A program made the translations under genes and the position numbers. Below the pieces are notes generated by a model. That model saw nothing but the letters and a program-made list of their open reading frames with translations. It ran no database searches and was not told where the DNA came from. 64,000 nt of DNA. Source: Rhynchonema sp. JSB1_4 (taxonomy: Eukaryota > Nematoda > Chromadorea > Monhysterida > Xyalidae). The stretch lies in NCBI GenBank assembly GCA_030248065.1, contig JASAMV010003875.1:1-64000 (forward strand). Direction: 5' to 3'. This document shows positions 13,859 to 26,978 of the stretch, piece by piece. The number at the start of each line of letters is the position of its first letter. The first letter of the stretch is position 1.

Positions 13859-14010
13859 AGGTGCCGTGGCACCTAAATCTCCGATTTTTAGGTGCCATGA
13901 AGACGTTCTGGCAACCTAAATACGGGCCAAAGCCGCTGAAAGTGCTAAAATTTTAGCCTAAACTGGAAAATCTAGGTGCCAGATTTCAATTTCAGGTGCT
14001 ATGGCACCTA
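13859..14010. repeat. AGGTGCCGTGGCACCT palindrome-bounded repeat
   Basis: Near-palindromic units related to AGGTGCCGTGGCACCT sit at both ends (13859 and 13995), with degenerate AGGTGCCA copies between them. No ORF is present. It may be a small non-autonomous transposon; no target duplication was found. Confidence 0.5.
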
Positions 14011-14501
14011 TAATTTGTCAAAAAACAGTGTGCTATAGAATTCTAATGTTTGTAAACATCTGAAACTTCTCTGTTTCGCACAAACGAACTAGCTTGTAGC
14101 TGTATGTACACTCGCGCAGCTGTACACAAACATTTCTAATATTCTGAACTTTGCCACTAACAATACACACTCGCACAAGTTGCTTGCGATTCCTATTTAT
14201 TCCTTCTGTATCGATAAACCGTTTCTGGTACGATTTGTGGTGCTTTCATATTTCATGAAAATGCGCGTGTTTTATTACTTGTATTGTATTCGTTTTTGGG
14301 CTAATATTACAGTTGTCAACTCAATCGGTCAAATCACTTCGTCAACTTACCTTGTAGAGTGGTCAATTCACCCCGAATGACATGCATTACTGGTCGCACA
14401 ATGGCTAAATCAGAGTTCATCCACCCTGATTGTGAGGTTCAACCTTAACCACTATGCTTCACCTGAAGATGATCCAGCAGAGCACCCAGATTGCTGCAGT
14501 T

Positions 14502-15284
14502 TAGGGATCGGCGTCGATCATGTAGACCGACACCGACGCTTTTTTGGAAAGTTCCGACACCGACAGTTCAAATTTCCCCGACACCGACTTTGACTGTTTT
14601 TTTCGTCGAAAGTTTGTAATTGGAGCGCAAAGTTTGTACTTTTACCGCATTATTGAGATTTTGCGCGTTATTAGAGAACATAGAATAATTTCATACAAAA
14701 AAATTTGCGCATTTCGGAAATTTCCCTGCGCACTTTTCTCAGATAACTCAAAATATCAAAGTTTTCATAACAGTGGTTTTGGTTTATGCGTGGTGGTGTG
14801 CTTGTGCTGCTATTCGTGGGGGCTTGGACAATGAGCAAAAAGTATGGCGGTCAAGCTGTTAAAATTGCTTTCGCGCGCGTACTAGTTTCTCCGAAAAGTT
14901 CCAAAGCTGCTCGGCTGTGAATTTGTTGTCATTTGCAACCGAGAATTTTTTAATTTCGGCCCTTTCAAGCATCAGTTGGCCATTTCTTAGCGCGCATCGA
15001 CCAAAATTTCGTATTCCCATCGTTGATCTCAAATATAGTTCGTTGTAGTGAATAACGAATACGAATAACGATGCAAAGATCTCTGTTGAAAGAAAAAGTT
15101 TGCGAACTTTTTCATTTGGGAACGAAAATTTCAGTAAAAATTGGCTTTTTTTGATACTAATGTGGGGTCACAATGTTGCATACCGACACCTGAGAAAAAC
15201 CGATACTTTTGGCCGCCAACACCGACATTAGTGCTGTCGGTCGGTACCGACACCGACTTTTTCCGACACCGACGCCGATCCCTA
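14502..15284. mobile_element. hAT-like non-autonomous element with 8-bp target duplication
   Basis: Perfect 15-bp terminal inverted repeats, TAGGGATCGGCGTCG at 14502-14516 and its complement at 15270-15284, are flanked by the exact 8-bp duplication CTGCAGTT at 14494-14501 and 15285-15292. Subterminal regions are rich in CCGACACCGAC units. No transposase is encoded. Confidence 0.9.
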
Positions 15285-15292
15285 CTGCAGTT

Positions 15293-16962
15293 CTGAAACA
15301 TTTTGGTAACTGCGTGTGGTTTGTGTGTGATCGTGCAACGCAACGTCATTGCCCCGTCACTTTCCCCCTTCGCGATTAAGAAAGGACAACAGTGACACAA
15401 TGCTCTCGCACCCCTTACAAGTTCTTGTAAAGTCATTGTGCGACCAATATTTCTCGCGCTCACTCTGAGCTGCTGTGGGTTATTATAACAAAGTCATTTG
15501 GCCACTTGAATTGACCAAACCCTTTTTTGGACGTTTCGTCTGGTTGTGCATGCGCTTCATTTTTTGGTGTTTGATATCCACCATTTTATCCATGACAAGC
15601 GATTAGGTTTGTGTAAAATTTGTCCATGCCTCAGCTCAGTTTTTATCTAATTTGGTTCTGTATTATATGAATTACCAAGGTGATATAAAGTTTCTGCTTG
15701 GCGTGTAGCTCCCATGTGGTGACCAATTTGTATCATATGGAGTGTATGCATGATTAAAGTTTGCCTTCATCAAATGTACAGTCATTGAGATTCAATTATT
15801 CTTCGAAATCAGTGATAAATAGTTGGTGGACCACGGACATTCAGTATCCATAAACTTACCATGCATTGTAGCTTTTTTGGCTGTTGCACGAAGAAAAGCA
15901 GACTCACACCGAGCAATCATGATCACAATCTTCTATAAACCAGCAGTTGAGACGAGGCTGTGCAACAGACAAGACTCACTTTTCTGGCAAAGCAAGAGCT
16001 TGTGTCTGTGCTATCTGCCTCACCCACAACACTCACTGTTATCAGAGTGTCATTTTTATGCATAGTTGCCGAAGAGCGACCCACGTATACGCTGTGCGAA
16101 GGGCTGCTTTGTGTCCAAGAAATTCTATCACCATAAAAATTCGCAGGCCATTGATGCCACGCGTGCATGTGAGCAAATATTACAGTGGTCAAGTGACAAA
16201 ATCATTTAGTCAAACTGCGGCAGCCCCGGGTGAGCGCGAGAAATAACACATGATATTCGGAATCAGGAAGGTGACGATTCTGCAGAGTGATTTGACACTG
16301 CCACGGCCTGCTCGTGGACTTCGGAATATGATGGACGTCGCAGTGCATTGTGCTCAACTCCCATGAGGATTGAGGTCACCAACAAATTGGGCACAAACGG
16401 ACCGGGGGCTTTATGTGGTAATCTCCGGTATCTCCAGCGGAGTGGTTAACATATCAGCACCAAGCTAGCTTTCACGTTGGATGTGCAGGAAAAACGCAGG
16501 CTCACTAGGCATATATTTCGTCACCACAATTTATGCTTGTTATGCGAGACTTTCGTCACAGACTGTCTGACAAAGCAAGTGTTTACATTGTGGGACTGTC
16601 TGGTGTCTGCCTGCCTCACCTCACTACGCTCACTGTCAACGTTTTACACCGTCAAAGTTCTTGGGTTCATTGCTTCATTTCTTAGTGGTGGGGTCCGTAG
16701 AATAATGTTGGGTTGATGCTCGGCAATGATGTTTGGCCAGGCAAACAGGTTTACTTTGCACTTTGGCAAGCGCGCTGTGGTTCTTCCTATCCAGTTAGTT
16801 GCCTGAGCGTGGCACAGCTGTGCTAAGAGCTGAGTTTGGTGTCGTAGAAATTTCATCACCTCATACGCACCCGCCGCCATAGAGAAAAGCAACGCGTATA
16901 CCTGGAAATAATAATTCCCGTTTCAGAGCTCGCAAACTTAATTTGAAAAAGATCAGAAAAAA
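15293..16962. other. Intergenic DNA before CHK kinase 1
   Basis: No gene is recognisable. ORFs on both strands near 15823-16250 and 16477-16716 show no family signature and overlap each other antisense. The only interpretable piece is a relic of a CHK first exon near 16355-16405. Confidence 0.5.
16355..16405 (+). pseudogene. Relic of a CHK-kinase first exon
   Basis: The 18 bases CAACAAATTGGGCACAAA at 16379-16396 match exactly the first exon of the intact CHK gene at about 17039-17056, and ATTGAGGT before it resembles ATTGGAGATT there. No open frame or further exons follow. It looks like a decayed partial duplication. Confidence 0.5.
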
Positions 16963-19660
16963 ATGAAGGAAGCTGAGTCGACAGCCGATTCGATTTGTGG
17001 TACGCCAATGACATTGGAGATTATTAGGAACGCGGTCAACAACAAATTGGGCACAAAAGGAACGATTAAGGAATGGAAGGCAGAAGAGATCGGTGCTGGA
17101 AAAGGGTGAGGCTGTAAATTTATTGGTCTTGGGAACCATCATGGCGTTACCATCTCACTTGGAGTGGGGAGGGCGGCTCGCCCTGTTTCAAAGCAATGTG
17201 GGCTTGCATGACAATACCAGAGCTACGCAGATTTCCACACTGCTATTGCTGTCATGGCCCTGGCCTGTCCGCGTTTTGGATGTTGGGTAAAATTTGACTT
17301 TGTACAATTGTGCAGCTGCCTACGGCGTCGACACGGATGCATGACTGACATCAAACCGTCGTTGTGACACTGTGAAACATCAGCCTGTTTGTTTCAGTTT
17401 CGTGTCCGTGATGGCCAAATTGCACATCACGTGGAACGAGGACGACGAACGACTGCCAAAGACGGTAATCGCTAAAATTCCCACGGCGACAAAAATTCAC
17501 ATGCTGGGTGATATGGCCAAGGAAATGATGGAGATTATGAAGAAGGAAATCTACAAGGTACGCAAAATCATGGCTAGCGAAAAAATTAAAGCTCACTAAA
17601 AAATTAACGATACATTTGCATCGCAGTGCCACAACGCCGAGATTTCCGTGTTCCAAGCGTTCGCCAAGCTTGACAAGCCGCCGGCTCCACTGCCGTTCGC
17701 CTACGCATTCAAAGAGCTATCGGGTGCACGGGCTCGGGTGTTTGATGGGAAAGCATTTTATCTTCAAAATTTAATTTTGAAATTGTTGCAGGGGAAGACT
17801 CAATGGACAAAAACGAACTGTCCTACATCATCATGGAGGATTTGAGCACAAAGTCAGACATTCTAGACATGATCATGGGCGGAAAGTTAAATGAGAAACA
17901 GCACGAACAGGTGAATTTAGCAACAGCTTGATTTGACTCGCATAACTGAACACTTAATTGATTGGTTGATGATTTGAATCTGATCAATTGGTTGGTCGAT
18001 TACTTGATCTATAAATTGGTTTCATTTAATGACTAGACTGCATTCACTGACTGATTGACTCAACACGCGTTTTTTGACCACTGACCCGGTAGTTGCGCTG
18101 CAGCTGATCAAAACGTTGGCGCAAGTGCACGCTTGGTCATTGCTGAACCCCGAGCTCATCAAAACGATCAAAACGTTGGATCTGCGTGAGATTTATGGCA
18201 AAATGGCTGGCGGTATGGACCGCGGTGCAGATGAATTCTTGAAAACATTGGATGAAGATGAATGGAAGAACTTCTACGGAGAAGTAAGTCTTAGAATCAA
18301 ACGTTTGAGATTGTGTAAACTGGCGAAATTTTTCACGTAGAACCCCCGGGACTGCATTTTTACTATTTTGACTGTATGTTTTGACATTTACGGAAATCAT
18401 CGCCACCATGGTCGAACGTTATTTCAATTGCTTTGTGTGCACTTTAAGTACTTGTAATTCGATCCTGGCAAATGCACTGTTTTTGCGGAAAAAAGTACGC
18501 AATGACGCTTTTGTGCAGAGAAACCATGTGCTTTTTATTCTTGGAAAGCATAGGAAATTCTGATACGTTCAAAGGAGCACTTGGAGGGCTCAACATGGAA
18601 AACGGAGGCAATACGTTTGAATGCAACTGCAGGACGTGGTGAATGCGTTGAAAAGCAAGCGACTCGGCATCCGAGGCAGCGATTTTGGAGAAATCATGGA
18701 TCAACACAAAGAATTCGGTATGAACATGCTATTGGTCCGAAAGTATAAAAAAAATTTCAAAGTGTTTCTTCCCTGATTCAGGGTTGCCCGACATGATGTG
18801 TCACGGGGATGTGCACGGTAACAATATGATGTTGTTGAAAGATGCAGACGGCAAGCCAACCGGCGATTTGTACGCCTTGATTGACTGGCAGGTTCGAACT
18901 GCACGCCTGTTCCCCGTAATCCTTTCGAACATTTTTCAATCATCATCTGCAAATGGATAACTTTGTAAATTTTAAAATATTTCTACCTTTCGATTCAAAT
19001 TCAGGGTGTGCAAATGGGCAATCCTATGGTGGATCTGGCACGCACGATGCTAATGGTCGACCAGAAACATCGAACCACAGAGGGCCTGCGAAAATCGGCT
19101 ATTATTTATTACGATCACTTCACAAAGATCATGAAGGAAGGAGGTTCGATGTGTCTTGGCTAACAACACGAAAACTACGAAAATTGTCGTTTAACTTTAA
19201 TCACCTACACTGAAGGAAAAGAGACGCCTTTCACCGAGGGTCAATTATGGGAGGCATACACTCGTGCGTTCATCAAGTTTGCCGCGGGTTTCGCGCCGTT
19301 TTTCGCATCGTTCCAAAAACAGGTCAGCGCAGGATGAAGAAGCGTGCTCTCTCTCTGTCATTGTGTTTTGCACATGGACGCGGAAAACGTATGAAAGCAC
19401 GCATTTTGGCTACAGTTTGCTTGCGCATTAGCAAAGCTATCCGAACACCACTTGGGTGTGAGGCGTGAAGTGCCCTTTGAAAAACCAAGTCCCATTTTTG
19501 ATGTGCCCCGTCCCCTATCGTGGGTATAAATTTGCGATTGCAGATCAAAGCTGGCATTCTGCCATGTGACGATCCGGAGTTTGCTGCGAATTCAATGAAG
19601 AATGAATCCAAGTACTTCTTCGAGGACGCACTCTCCATGATGGAGCATATGAAACTGTGA
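16963..19660 (+). CDS. CHK-like kinase 1 (DUF1679/EcKinase-type phosphotransferase)
   Basis: Ten exons join to 418 residues: 16963-17105, 17398-17557, 17627-17723, 17792-17910, 18104-18283, 18633-18717, 18782-18891, 19005-19143, 19216-19322, 19544-19660. The family has the aminoglycoside/choline-kinase fold and phosphorylates small hydroxylated molecules; in arthropods some members act on ecdysteroids, but the substrate here is unknown. Visible motifs are LPKTVIAKIP (nucleotide-binding lobe), YIIMEDLS (hinge), LAQVHAWSL, the catalytic loop HGDVHGNN (about residues 269-276) and LIDWQ (about 294-298, metal-binding Asp). The catalytic residues are intact. It is inverted relative to its two paralogues, with POFUT1 between them. 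Unlike them it splits the catalytic-loop exon in two (85 + 110 nt). AATAAA lies 172 nt after the stop. Confidence 0.88.
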
Positions 19661-19831
19661 TCGGTGCTCATGAGCAAACACTGTATCAACACGTTCCTAG
19701 CAGACAAAATAACAGGGTATGATGTAACTCATCAACCACACGTTCAGCATTTTGAACCTGCTGCCTCATTTTCCTTAGTGCATTATTATGTCATGTCGTG
19801 CGTGGTCTGGGCCAATAGTACTGTCGCGTCA

Positions 19832-19837
19832 AATAAA
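19832..19837 (+). promoter_or_regulatory. Likely polyadenylation signal of CHK kinase 1
   Basis: AATAAA lies about 170 nt downstream of the CHK 1 stop codon, on the same strand and before the convergent POFUT1 gene. Confidence 0.5.
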
Positions 19838-20459
19838 GTCGTCGAACCTTGTCGTCAACAAGCTATAATACATGAACTCCAAATGAGCGCGAGAAGTAAC
19901 ACATGTGATTTGACGATTGCTTGATTTGACCACTTGCCGTGGTCTTGGTTCGATTGATTTGATTTCATAACCCCCGGAAAATCAACCACTGTTAGTGAAT
20001 GCACCAAAGTATAGGTATTGACACAGAGGTAATATTCACTGATAAAACTTACCAAACGGTTCGCTGTTGGAATTTTCACACCGTACATAGAACAAACGAT
20101 GCATATTTATACCAGCAATATTCAGCTGTACTCCGGATGGGTGACCATCTGAACAAAAAGGTATGACGCAATAACACAATGTGTCACGCTGTTATGCGTT
20201 GTGAACGTTGTTGCGTGAACTGAAAGATTTGGCCAAAGTCAGCACGCTCCAACTGGTTGTTTTTTTCAACATCTCGTAAATTTTCCACTTTAATGAACCC
20301 CGTAGTTAGGTTTTTAAATGAAAGTGTAACGATAATAATAATTTCGACAAGCGTGCCTGAAAATTTGACCGTATAATTGACCAACAAATCACCAACAGCG
20401 AAGGCACGGCTGTAAGGTTAACAAATTTCACAAAACAACAATGGTCTAAAATAGTGATT
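19838..20459. other. Convergent intergenic region CHK1/POFUT1
   Basis: This holds the 3' ends of two genes facing each other. No further gene is visible. I looked for a last POFUT1 exon carrying an ER-retention C-terminus on the minus strand and did not find one. Confidence 0.5.
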
Positions 20460-22766
20460 TCACAGCCCGAAATAGTCAGTACTTCCCAAATCGTGCGTGT
20501 CCCGCTGTCTTCTCACAAACGCACTGAATGAAGAGACGCAATTGCCAACGAAATATTTCGAATGCGACAACAAATACGCGTCAACCACCGGCAGCCAGGG
20601 GTCAGGGTGCACCACTTTGACGTTATGGCGTTTGAGAGCCGTCTATAATTTGGCTGTCAAAAATCTGAGCAGGCAGATCTCTACATACAAAATGTTGGTT
20701 TACTTCATGTCATGCTACAGGCCACAGTCTTACCATGAGCTCATGAGACAGATGTTGCTTCATGCAACACTTCATCTGAGACAACGAACTTCGAGACATA
20801 CATATGGTAACGTGTTCACGCGAGTAACCGACCTCAATCTCATGCTGGTAGGACCGTTGATCGGTTGCAATGAGCAATCGTGTGAAGCCGTGTTGGTCCA
20901 CCAATGATTTGACCTGAAACGGGAGGGTGTACGGGTGGAGTAATCACAGGGACAATGTTGTTGCGAAATGACTTAGTCACAATTTTGGGCTTTGTACAGT
21001 CAACTCAGGGCGTCAACTCAAGTCGGCATGTCACGCAGAATGGCATGTACACTCGCGCTCACTCAGGACTGCCTTGGCATTGACGACTTCAGCTGACGAT
21101 GAGCTGAGTTGACCACACATCAGCTGGCCCAATGTTGAGTTGCCGCGCAGACGAAACACCTTGTCAACAATGGTGTCCGCCTGCTGGTAGCACATGTCGA
21201 AAGTGAAGCGAAAGTCGAAATCCCAGTTGTGACATTGGTAGGACGCCATGAAGTTGAACGCCGAAGGACCCTGTATCGCCGGACATGCACCCTCCCAGTC
21301 ACGACCGTTGCTGAAACATCAGGTGAGGACAGAGACGTGCTCTGGCTTGCCCCAAAACACCATAATGCAAGACCGGAAAACATGACCAAGTATCAATACC
21401 GTAAGTGAATGGCCACATAATCGTAAGTGACCGCGCCGAAATGTTTCATGAGCAAATCCTCAGCTTCGTGCTTGATTTTGTCGCTGAACACCAAGTATCG
21501 CTGCAGCTCCAGATTGTGACGTTTCATTGGGAAACCAGCCGGTGCTCCTAGAATTGATAGAAAAAACAACGTGGAAAACAGATACGCGATGTGACAATAA
21601 TCTCAGTTGTTACACCGTTCACACAGCAATAATGACAGACCATCCCTGCACTGACGATCACCCAGTGCACCGTATGTTGTGTATGGAATACATCAAAAAG
21701 TGTAACCAAAAATCTGAACTGCACTACCTAACCCGTGTGAAGTACATACATGCTGATGTAATTCACACATGATGTAAAGCAGGCCAGTAACCAGACAGGT
21801 CTCACCTTTCAGTGCAATCACCGGATACTCCTTGCCGTTGTAAGTACGCGGCCACGCATCCGGTGTTTGATAGTTAATTTGGAAAGCTTCTGTTCTCACA
21901 AAGTCCACGCCGAGGTCGTCCCAGAAGTTCTTCATTGGGTTGCCTGCAAGGTACAGACGCTTCATAAATTTGACCGATGTATTTGTGATCCAACCTGTAC
22001 CCTTTCTGAGTAAGCAAAACAATCACGTGATCAAGACCGTTCCCATACTACCAGACCAAGTCACTAATCACGCTTTCTATGTGTACCATGGCATCTACAT
22101 ACCTAGCATGTTTGTTTGTGTTCCATGCACGCAACTAACCGACTTTCACCTTACATCCCTGCCCTCGAGGGAAATCGACACAAAATCCGATTCTTTCGTC
22201 GGGCGGCCAAATCACAGGCGCAAAGTCGGACATGAACACTTCGGACGGGATGGAACGATGATAGGACGCGATCGGGGCCGCTTGGAACCATTCAGTGAAG
22301 TCGACGTTTTTCTGAGGGGACTAAAGCCGCATTTGGAAATAGTTGAATACCTTCCTTATCTTTTAACACAATCTAAGTTAAAAGATCGATGTACAGTAGC
22401 GCTCCACCAACGTAGGTTCTAAATGGCGGCAAGACAAGTGTCCGATTAATCTGCTTCGCGAACTCCATTCCGCCCAAAAAGTGCTCGACCTGGTTGCCGA
22501 ATCGACCTAAACAAACAAAATTTCTTGGAAAAAGTAACAAAATACAGATACTACAAAGTTTTGAGATGTAGTACATCTGATCATTCACTACCCATGCAAA
22601 GACAGAACAGCAGATATCCATTCGGGTCAATTTCGATGTCTTTGGCTCTGGAATGACCTGCGGCGGTTTGTTGCGGCAGCACTTCTGCATTTGCAGTGCT
22701 GACGTGCTCGACAGTCAAAAATGCCAATCCACCTATTAACCACGGATATGTGGCTGTTTTGCGCAT
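20460..22766 (-). CDS. POFUT1: GDP-fucose protein O-fucosyltransferase 1
   Basis: Eight minus-strand exons join to 380 residues (human 388): 22592-22766, 22412-22506, 22140-22311, 21806-21943, 21400-21547, 21160-21310, 20833-20913, 20460-20642. The enzyme adds O-fucose to EGF repeats such as those of Notch in the ER lumen. A signal peptide opens the protein (hydrophobic segment after MRKTATYPW). Conserved blocks are [63 protein letters not shown] (Arg at about 243 matches catalytic Arg240 of human POFUT1), [14 protein letters not shown] and [18 protein letters not shown]. The predicted end DYFGL lacks the KDEL-like tail of the human enzyme. Splice phases agree at every junction. It is divergent from nothing close; its 5' side faces the CHK 2 3' end. 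Confidence 0.92.
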
Positions 22767-23772
22767 CTTTCCAGATGTCTCAAATCGTGAGCTTTGCAGT
22801 TAGGAAGGGCACTATGGATGTATAGTTTGCAACAAGCGCAAACATTACCAACGCAGCGCAAGCGCAACAACCACCAAACATTACCAGAATACATACTATA
22901 CGTGATGACACCAGCGTGGCCTGCGCACGCGCATGGCAACAAGCAGTAACTTGGTTCTGCACTAAAATGCGGGCTTTCATGACCAGGCAGCGGTGTAGCT
23001 ATGTAGTATGTACATGCCTAATAGGTCTTCCATTACGGACTATGGCCAACTATATATGTTATTTACTGAAATAGACGAACAAGGAACCATGTGGACCACA
23101 ATAACAAGTGGAACGCACGTGCCACGTGGAGAAATGAATTTTGCCATGATCCATACAGGCATATTGTCATGGGCATGGGCCATACAGGCATATTGTCATC
23201 ATGCCAGACACCGACAAAGGTTTTTTCTCCAGTTTCTAGGCGTGTACGCTCCCAGGACCAACACTAGCACAACTACGCTGTTTGCCTGATTGTATAGGTG
23301 TTGCACGTATAATTTAGTCAGTTTTGGCGCTTTTGCAGCAGTCAATCACTGAGCCGTAGTGAAGTGAGAGACGCTCACTTTTCATTATCATTGCAGTCCT
23401 GCGTAAAAGTCATGTCACGTGACCACTTACTGCCTTTCAGCCATTAACAACCGACAGCTGCAAGTGCGAACGTCAATGATGCAACGTCAGGGAATGTGGA
23501 CGTTCTTTGTAAGGCAGAGCATGCATGACCAGAATGCCACGTGTGGCTAATGTACGTAACTGGCTGCTGCCGCTTTGCATCTGGTGTGACTCCTGTATGT
23601 ACTTTGTCATGATTGCTGTTTCGCCGAAAGCTGAGCTGGGTCGATGTCGTGATGGACGCTGCTGCACTCGGGTCATCAACGATACCAGAATAAATACGAA
23701 TACGAATAAATGAAATTAAGCAAAATTGGTGCGCTAAATTCAAAGATAAAAAAACACAGAAGCGTGAATGTG
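22767..23772. other. Intergenic region upstream of POFUT1
   Basis: This region should contain the POFUT1 promoter and the 3' UTR of CHK kinase 2. A 24-bp direct repeat around CCATACAGGCATATTGTCAT occurs twice at about 23152-23200. No gene is recognisable. Confidence 0.5.
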
Positions 23773-26700
23773 TCATTTCTGCTTGCGCTTTATTTCATCT
23801 TTGAGCCCCAACAATTGCAGGACCGTGAATTTGGTGTCTTTCTTCAGCGTGCCAATGATCTTGTCGACGTTTTTGCCGTCAACTGGCATCGCGCCTGAAA
23901 ACAAAACTGGGCTCTCGGGTATACGGTATGTCTCTGTAATCTTGTCCAATCTTGGCCGAGACATGGGCCATTAGTCGCACAATCAGTGAATAAAGTTTGC
24001 TTTCCGCCGCCACAATTGAAAAAAACAAGAGTTTTTCAACAGACCTATCTTGATCTGCCTTTCAATCCCCGTCATCATCATGACGAAAAACGAGACGATA
24101 AACTCGTATGACATCCAGAGTAGATCCAGCATTTTTTCCTTTGAAACGCCCGATTTTGAGTAACCTGGAGGGAAACCCCGGTCGTGAATACTGGGGAAAA
24201 TGTCATAATCTATTTCACGGCTACGTTTTCGTATTTTTAAGTGAGAGACCCTTTCAAGCAGGTCAGGTCAGGTTTCAGGTCAATTTTGAGGATCGCATCT
24301 CACGCAGAGAGTATGATTTGTGAAAGCGGAATTTTGGCTGCCGATTTCGACGTGTTTCCACAGATTGGCGGTGCCCCAGTTCATCGTCAGTACGAATGGT
24401 CACCAGAACTTTTCGTGAGGTGTACGTACCGTCCTTCTTCATCTGGGCCTCAAACGCTTTGTAATAGATATCAAACAGGCTCGGGATGTTTTTGCGGTCG
24501 GTCAGACAGAAATACAGCACACGTGCCACGTCGATTAGTGCGTTGCCCCAACTGACTATCTGAAATTGTCTGTCGTGATTGGTTTATACATATACATATT
24601 TTTGGCTAAACATCAACTTTCTGAGCCAATTCCGGCAAACTGAACCCTGTCTGTGCATGTGACGCAATATTCTGGCCATATCGGGCCGATGTTACACCAC
24701 ACAGATCCAGTCCAGATCCAGATCCGACAAGTATGTTCTTTCGTTGCCCGTTGTCGACTGTTGTCACAGATGTTCGGTGCATCAGGTGATCGTCGGTGCC
24801 AATGCACCAGACGGCCACGTCACCATCTCACCTGCCAGTCCAACAGCGCTACCAAATCGCCAGTCGGTTCACCCTTATCGTCCTTGTGAAACATCACATT
24901 GTTTGTGTGCACGTCACCGTGACACATCATGTCCGGCAAACCAAACTGTCTGTTCGCGACCAGTAGCTCCATCCAACCGTCAGTGGTCACCTTAACCTCG
25001 TCGCAACGGTTGCGTATCTCCTCGGCTGGAATTTAAAACGCAAAGATACAAATTTTGACATTTTCTGGAAAAAATAAAAATGGGGTAAAAAACCGATAGA
25101 AGCACATTTGGTTGTTGTAGTAGTAGTAGTAGTAGCACTTTATTTCGTTTCAGACACGAAAAGGGTAAGCATCAACAACCGCTCGAGGCGTGACAGTAAC
25201 GATGAATACCTAGGGTTTTACATTTTAGCCGGCACCAATTACACAAAGAGTTGGAGTACATTTGCATGAATATAACAATTCAATATTATAATAATGACAA
25301 CGTTACACAACTGACACACACAATAATGTTTACGCGCCACACCACAACACGATCTGAACATTGTGCAATTTCGACTTTTCTTTCACATACAGTACACCTT
25401 CATCGCTGGACACCCATTTACAAATTTTTTGGTTAGACCACCTCCCAAACAATTTCGTTTATCATGCGAGCTGTGCGGTCTTCTCTGAATATTTCAGCAT
25501 TTTCGACCTGTTTTCACCGATTGCACCAGGTGTTGCAAGCAGGATTGGTAACTTTGTAAGTCATGCATCGTTTTCACGAGCCCAAAAAGTTCCACGACTC
25601 ACGATACAAGTCCTTGTTGTCCTCCAAATACGCCTTCCAATCTCTGAAGCCGTTTTCCATGAATGAATCGAAATTCTCTCGCATCTCGTCAAAGTCAACG
25701 AACTTCACGCTGCTCACATCGTGCGACAACGACCAGGCATGAAGGCGACCCAATTGGACCAGCAACTGAAACATCAGCTCAATCATTTACGTTATATGTA
25801 GGACCGAACTGGGTGGATCTGATTTGTCTCGATCATGGCAGCACGGACTTTTGCCACTTGGGTATTACGAGATTTATTGACACCACCAAATTCAACAAGC
25901 GTAACACGGTTGTTTCCTCATAGCTACATACAGTAGCAAGCGCATTCAGTTAAGGTCGAAAAATCGATCACCAAATTGGAGGTAAAATCCCCGATCACAG
26001 AAGCACATCCACGAGAAGAAGGTACGATAATTGCTCCAAAATCACCTGGTTGGTTTGATGTTGGCCCAACTTCTCGGCTTGAACAAAATTGATGATCTTG
26101 CCCTTTGTGCTCAGGTCTTCCATCATGAGATAGGCGGATTCGCCTTTTTCCAACGCGCCCAAACCTATGTGTGTGGAAAGTGTCGCCCGGTCGCATGGTT
26201 TAAAGGTGTTTATTTTTCATGATTAAAATTTGGCAAGTTTGGGAGTGAGAAAAAAGTAATCACCTGATAGTTCCTTGCATCCGTACATGAAGGGTATTTT
26301 GACGGGCACATCAGACACTTTGGCGAACATCTCATAGGTTGACACCTCACAGTTGTGTACCTTAAAAATAGCATTTTGTTGGAGAAACTGGATACCAGTA
26401 ATTTGCCTTTTTTTGAATGTTAACACCAACACTAACCCTGTATATCTCTGCTTTGAACTTCTCCATTTGAGGCAGCATGTCCTCACTGCAGATCAACTTC
26501 ATTTTCTCTGTGGTTGGAATCTTACAGATTACAGATTTGGGTAAATTGTTATTTGGCTGATCCCAAGCCAGTTTCAGTTTCGCCATAACCTGCAAATGAA
26601 AACGAAAACCTGAAAAATCAAATATTTCATTTTGACAACTTAAAGAAAACAGTTTTAAGAGACTTCTGGAGCAAATTGGTTAGGTTCTTGTATACAATGA

Positions 26701-26978
26701 CACAAACGATAAACTACAGTGGTTAGTCAGCGAAAATAATTCCTTTGTACTTGAATCAGATCATCACATTCTTAAATTCAGGTAAATTAAGTTTAATCTA
26801 GATTTGAATTAAGATTCTAAAAATCTTTACTGACCGACAAGAATCCTTTTCCGAAGCCAATATCTTCTGCCGACCATTCCGTGATCTTTCCATTTGTTTT
26901 CAGTTTTCCATTGATCACATCTTGAATCTCGCCTATTGTCATTGATGTTTCACAGATCTTAGCGCTACGCTCAGTCAT
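23773..26978 (-). CDS. CHK-like kinase 2
   Basis: Nine minus-strand exons join to 413 residues: 26835-26978, 26437-26589, 26264-26360, 26046-26164, 25603-25765, 24832-25025, 24430-24559, 24045-24164, 23773-23894. Motifs are GFLSVMAKL, LPKSVICKIPT, YGCKELSG, YLMMEDLS, LGRLHAWSL, catalytic HGDVHTNN (about residues 261-268) and LLDWQ (about 286-290). All catalytic residues are present. Exon lengths 144, 153, 97, 119, 163, 194 and 130 are identical to those of CHK kinase 3, so the two are tandem duplicates. The 3' exons differ slightly and the C-terminus is Lys-rich. The intron 25026-25602 contains a retroelement tail. The substrate is not known. Confidence 0.88.
25111..25230 (-). mobile_element. 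Probable non-LTR retrotransposon 3' tail
   Basis: Read on the minus strand, a block ends in GAAATAAAGTGCTAC and passes into a (TAC)n run at 25115-25136. A polyadenylation-like signal followed by a short tandem repeat is the usual 3' end of LINE copies. No reverse transcriptase is present, so it is a 5'-truncated fragment within an intron of CHK kinase 2. Confidence 0.45.

Noticed and set aside
15823..16716. Several 60-100 codon ORFs before CHK kinase 1
   Set aside because: Antisense overlap, no conserved motif and no plausible splice chain.
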